From Oceanobacillus caeni (GTDB taxonomy: Bacteria > Bacillota > Bacilli > Bacillales > Amphibacillaceae): a stretch of DNA of 64,000 nt. Positions 61,616-64,000 of this stretch are shown here, piece after piece. The notes beneath the pieces are model-generated. The model saw nothing but the letters and a program-made list of their open reading frames with translations. It was not told where the DNA came from and did not search any database. Every line of letters begins with the position of its first letter. The stretch's first letter is position 1. The stretch covers positions 62,001-126,000 of the forward strand of contig NZ_JAHHXM010000002.1 in assembly GCF_019037185.1 (NCBI RefSeq), in the 5' to 3' direction. Both the position numbers and the translations under genes were made by a program.

Positions 61616-62992
61616 TTAATTTACACCTGAAATCTTTTCTAAATGTGAAAAAGAAATATATTCACTTTTTTGAAGAGACATTAACGTTTCGTCTTTTTCG
61701 CCCTGTTTTGCAAATTCTTCCCTTACTTCATCTTCAATACCAAAGATTTCAACAAAAAGTTCAAGGGCGTGATCTGCATGACTTCCTCCAGCCATTTCTT
61801 TTGCCTGAGTAATTGGCTCTTTCAATAGTTGATTAATAATACTTTTCGTATGTTTATTTAACACCTTTTTTTCACGTTTCGTAAGATCAGGCATCTTTCT
61901 TTCGATACTTTTCATCGTTTCTTTTTGAATCGACAAGGCTTTATTGCGAAGTGCAGATATAACCGGTACAACTCCCAATGTTTTAATCCATTCTTTAAAT
62001 GTGACAATTTCCTGTTCAATAATTAGCTCAATTTGTTCAGCCGCTTCTTTTCTAGCTTCTAAATTATGGTCGATAACCCCCTGTAAATCATCAATATCAT
62101 AAAGAAAAACATTTTCCATTCCATTGATGTCGGCATCGATATCTCTTGGAACCGCGATATCTATTAAAACAAGAGGTTTATTGTTTCTTTTTATTTGAAT
62201 TTTTTCAATCATTTCTTTTGTTAAAATAACAGATTTCGAGCCTGTAGAGCTAATCAGGATGTCAACTTCTTCTAATACATTTTCTAGATTATCTAGACCA
62301 ACAGCCCTTGCATGGAACACCTCAGCTAATTCTTCCGCTTTTTCAATGGTACGGTTAATGACTGTTATTTCCGTCACACCTGATCCTTGTAAATTTTTAG
62401 CTGCTAATTCGCCCATTTTACCAGCACCCAAGACAGCAACATGTTTCTCGCTAAGATTCACAAAAATATTCTTCGCTAATTCAACTGCTGCATAACTAAT
62501 CGAAACTGCATGTTCTCCAATGCCTGTTTCGTTATGGACACGTTTTCCAAATGTAATGGCTTGTTTAAATAATTCATTAAAAATAGTACCTGTAGTGCTT
62601 ATTTTTTGTGCTTTAAGAAAGGCATCTCTTACTTGCCCTAAAATTTGAGTTTCTCCTAATACCATTGAATCTAATCCAGCGGAAACACGGAATAAATGTT
62701 CTATGGCACCATCATTTTCTGCTATTTGTAAATAAGGAGAAAATAATTCTTTATCTACTCCAAACCAATCTGCTAAAAATTTTTTAATATAATATCGACC
62801 GGTATGAAGTTGATCAACAACAGCAAAAATTTCCGTACGATTACATGTAGAAATAATAACATTTTCCAAAATACTTTTTTGTTTTTTTAATTCGTTCGTT
62901 GCTTCTTCAAGGGTACTCTCTGGAAAAGTTAGTTTTTCCCTTATTTCTACAGGGGCTGTTTTATAATTGAGTCCTACTTTAAGAATGTGCAA
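61616..62992 (-). CDS. hemA: Glutamyl-tRNA reductase
   Basis: A 458-residue NADPH-dependent enzyme, the first step of C5 heme synthesis. The catalytic cysteine is in [32 protein letters not shown] is the NADPH-binding motif; a C-terminal dimerisation helix domain follows ([20 protein letters not shown]). The start is TTG (62990-62992), GGGGG lying 8 nt upstream, giving the typical [20 protein letters not shown]. It uses the same charged tRNA pool that the stringent system senses. Confidence 0.97.
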   Translation of the reverse strand: MHILKVGLNYKTAPVEIREKLTFPESTLEEATNELKKQKSILENVIISTCNRTEIFAVVDQLHTGRYYIKKFLADWFGVDKELFSPYLQIAENDGAIEHLFRVSAGLDSMVLGETQILGQVRDAFLKAQKISTTGTIFNELFKQAITFGKRVHNETGIGEHAVSISYAAVELAKNIFVNLSEKHVAVLGAGKMGELAAKNLQGSGVTEITVINRTIEKAEELAEVFHARAVGLDNLENVLEEVDILISSTGSKSVILTKEMIEKIQIKRNNKPLVLIDIAVPRDIDADINGMENVFLYDIDDLQGVIDHNLEARKEAAEQIELIIEQEIVTFKEWIKTLGVVPVISALRNKALSIQKETMKSIERKMPDLTKREKKVLNKHTKSIINQLLKEPITQAKEMAGGSHADHALELFVEIFGIEDEVREEFAKQGEKDETLMSLQKSEYISFSHLEKISGVN

Positions 62993-63197
62993 ATTGACTA
63001 CCCCCAAAAATCTTTATCTTTTAAAAATGACATATTATTTACATTGTAACATAGTTTTAATACACCAAATTCTATAAATGTGAACAGAATTTGAAACAAA
63101 TATTATATAAGAACGTTATTAGTTTAACTCGAATGTACTTTATCATACAATATATTTATAAGCAAGGAAACGAAACTATAGAAGGGATTAGTTATAA

Positions 63198-63680
63198 TTG
63201 AAGAAAAGGAATTCATTATTAGCATACATATTAATCGTAATTGGGGTATTCTTCTTACTTAAGCAATTAGAAATTCCACTAATCACTAATTTTTATTCCT
63301 GGCAAACCATCTTAATCATTACTGGTATCCTATTCTTATTTTATAGTTACATACAAAAAAATAATCAATTTTTATTTAGTGGAACTATTATATTAGGACT
63401 TGGAATTCACTCCTATGGTTTGGAGCATTATCATTTTTGGAGCAATCATTGGGGAATGTATACGTTAATTATTGGAATCGCATTTATCGTTAGAGCAACA
63501 AAAACCAAAAAAGGATATATCTTAGGAATATTATTTATCGGGGTTAGTATTTTTATGATTTTTTCATCTAAAGTATCCGCCTATTTTAATTGGGTAAATG
63601 ATGTTACCCCTTTCGTTACAAATTATTGGCCAATTATTTTAATTATTATAGGTATATATTTATTAAAGAAAAAGAAATAA
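63198..63680 (+). CDS. LiaI/LiaF-like transmembrane-region protein
   Basis: A 160-residue hydrophobic protein, with about six membrane stretches in pairs: SLLAYILIVIGVFFLLKQL, TILIITGILFLFYSYI, FLFSGTIILGLGIHSYG, MYTLIIGIAFIVRATK, GYILGILFIGVSIFMIF and YWPIILIIIGIYLLKKKK. The repeated G-hydrophobic pattern with WP before a helix resembles the LiaI-LiaF/DUF5668 membrane region. The start is TTG after AAGGGAT. Function is unknown; a role in envelope stress is only a guess from similarity. It is convergent with engB. Confidence 0.65.
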   Translation: MKKRNSLLAYILIVIGVFFLLKQLEIPLITNFYSWQTILIITGILFLFYSYIQKNNQFLFSGTIILGLGIHSYGLEHYHFWSNHWGMYTLIIGIAFIVRATKTKKGYILGILFIGVSIFMIFSSKVSAYFNWVNDVTPFVTNYWPIILIIIGIYLLKKKK

Positions 63681-63719
63681 CCTCTATCTTTATATTGGTT
63701 ATTTCTTTTTCTATTCTAT
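63669..63719. terminator. Shared terminator of the membrane protein gene and engB
   Basis: AAAAAGAAATAACC / GGTTATTTCTTTTT with a 14-nt loop overlapping the stop codon of the membrane protein gene; T-rich on both sides. Confidence 0.85.
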
Positions 63720-63720
63720 T

Positions 63721-64000
63721 TTATTTCAAGAAGCTCCGTATGAGCGCCCATGCCTCGTCTTTACCTTCTCCTGTTTCTGATGAAAAAGGTATCACAACAT
63801 CATTAGAATCTATTTGTAAAGTTTGTTTTGTTCGTTTAATGTGTTGTGCCCGTTTATTCTTAGGAACTTTATCTAATTTTGTTGCAATAACGATAACTGG
63901 TAATTCATAATATTTCAGAAAATCGTACATTTGTACATCATCTCTAGTAGGTTCATGGCGAACATCTGTAATGAGAAGAACAGCCTTTAATGTTTCACGT
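63721..64000 (-). CDS. engB: GTP-binding ribosome biogenesis protein EngB (YsxC), C-terminal part (cut by window edge)
   Basis: The last 93 codons of the gene, extending past 64000. Visible are LLITDVRHEPTRDDVQMYDF, the G4 motif region VIATKLDKVPKNKR and the C-terminal PFSSETGEGKDEAW (G5), all characteristic of EngB/YsxC, an essential GTPase for 50S assembly. The frame is open through the edge. Position after hemA matches B. subtilis ysxC. Confidence 0.95.
   Translation of the reverse strand, partial: RETLKAVLLITDVRHEPTRDDVQMYDFLKYYELPVIVIATKLDKVPKNKRAQHIKRTKQTLQIDSNDVVIPFSSETGEGKDEAWALIRSFLK

Overview
The window is a 64 kb stretch of a low-GC, endospore-forming member of the Bacillaceae. 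Gene order follows the Bacillus subtilis segment from yrrK/alaS to hemA/ysxC almost gene for gene, mostly on the minus strand. Protein sequences and the abundance of short dispersed repeats suggest a moderately halophilic relative such as Oceanobacillus, Virgibacillus or Lentibacillus. That placement is my inference; no 16S gene is present. I see no phage, plasmid, CRISPR, tRNA, rRNA or complete insertion sequence.

Layout: (1) 1-11 kb: ruvX (cut by the window edge), ireB/yrzL, alaS with a T-box, an AI-2E-family permease, a small zinc-ribbon protein, recD2, a TPR protein, mnmA, a cysteine desulfurase and cymR, forming a tRNA-thiolation and cysteine-control block. (2) 11-22 kb: rarA, an RsfA-like sporulation regulator, 6S RNA, aspS-hisS with a T-box, a cell-wall amidase, dtd and relA. 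(3) 22-36 kb: apt, recJ, a LapA-like protein, secDF, comN, spoVB, yrzE-like, yajC, tgt, queA, ruvB-ruvA and yebC. (4) 36-50 kb: a CoxA-like lipoprotein, nadE, safA, pheA, obg, spo0B, rpmA-prp-rplU with an L21 leader, spoIVFB-spoIVFA, minD-minC, mreD-mreC-mreB and radC. (5) 50-64 kb: a SpoIIB-like SPOR protein, valS with a T-box, ysxE, spoVID, hemL-hemB-hemD-hemC, hemA, a membrane protein and engB (cut by the edge).

Functional links: three aminoacyl-tRNA synthetase units carry T-box leaders, and dtd clears D-aminoacyl-tRNA. The mnmA/desulfurase, tgt/queA and ireB/relA genes tie translation quality to stress signalling. Nine genes serve sporulation (spo0B, spoIIB-like, spoIVFA/FB, spoVB, safA, spoVID, ysxE, coxA-like, rsfA-like). 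minCD and mreBCD set division site and cell shape. The hem genes make uroporphyrinogen precursors from glutamyl-tRNA.

The least ordinary content lies between the genes. Two dispersed non-coding repeat families occur. Family 1 (seven copies) exists in long forms (about 210-325 bp) and short forms (about 82 bp), is always in the same orientation, and in five cases abuts the 3' side of a terminator. Family 2 (five full copies plus two fragments) has TGTTCAAAAA-type terminal inverted repeats, and every full copy lies 23-50 bp before a start codon. Further points are a 6S RNA with its product-RNA start visible, a possible second diverged 6S-like RNA near rarA, a hisS-aspS T-box with overlapping Asp/His specifier codons, and a hairpin that hides the coxA-like ribosome binding site. 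Gene names rest on recognition of the protein sequences and on remembered B. subtilis gene order; no database search was possible.
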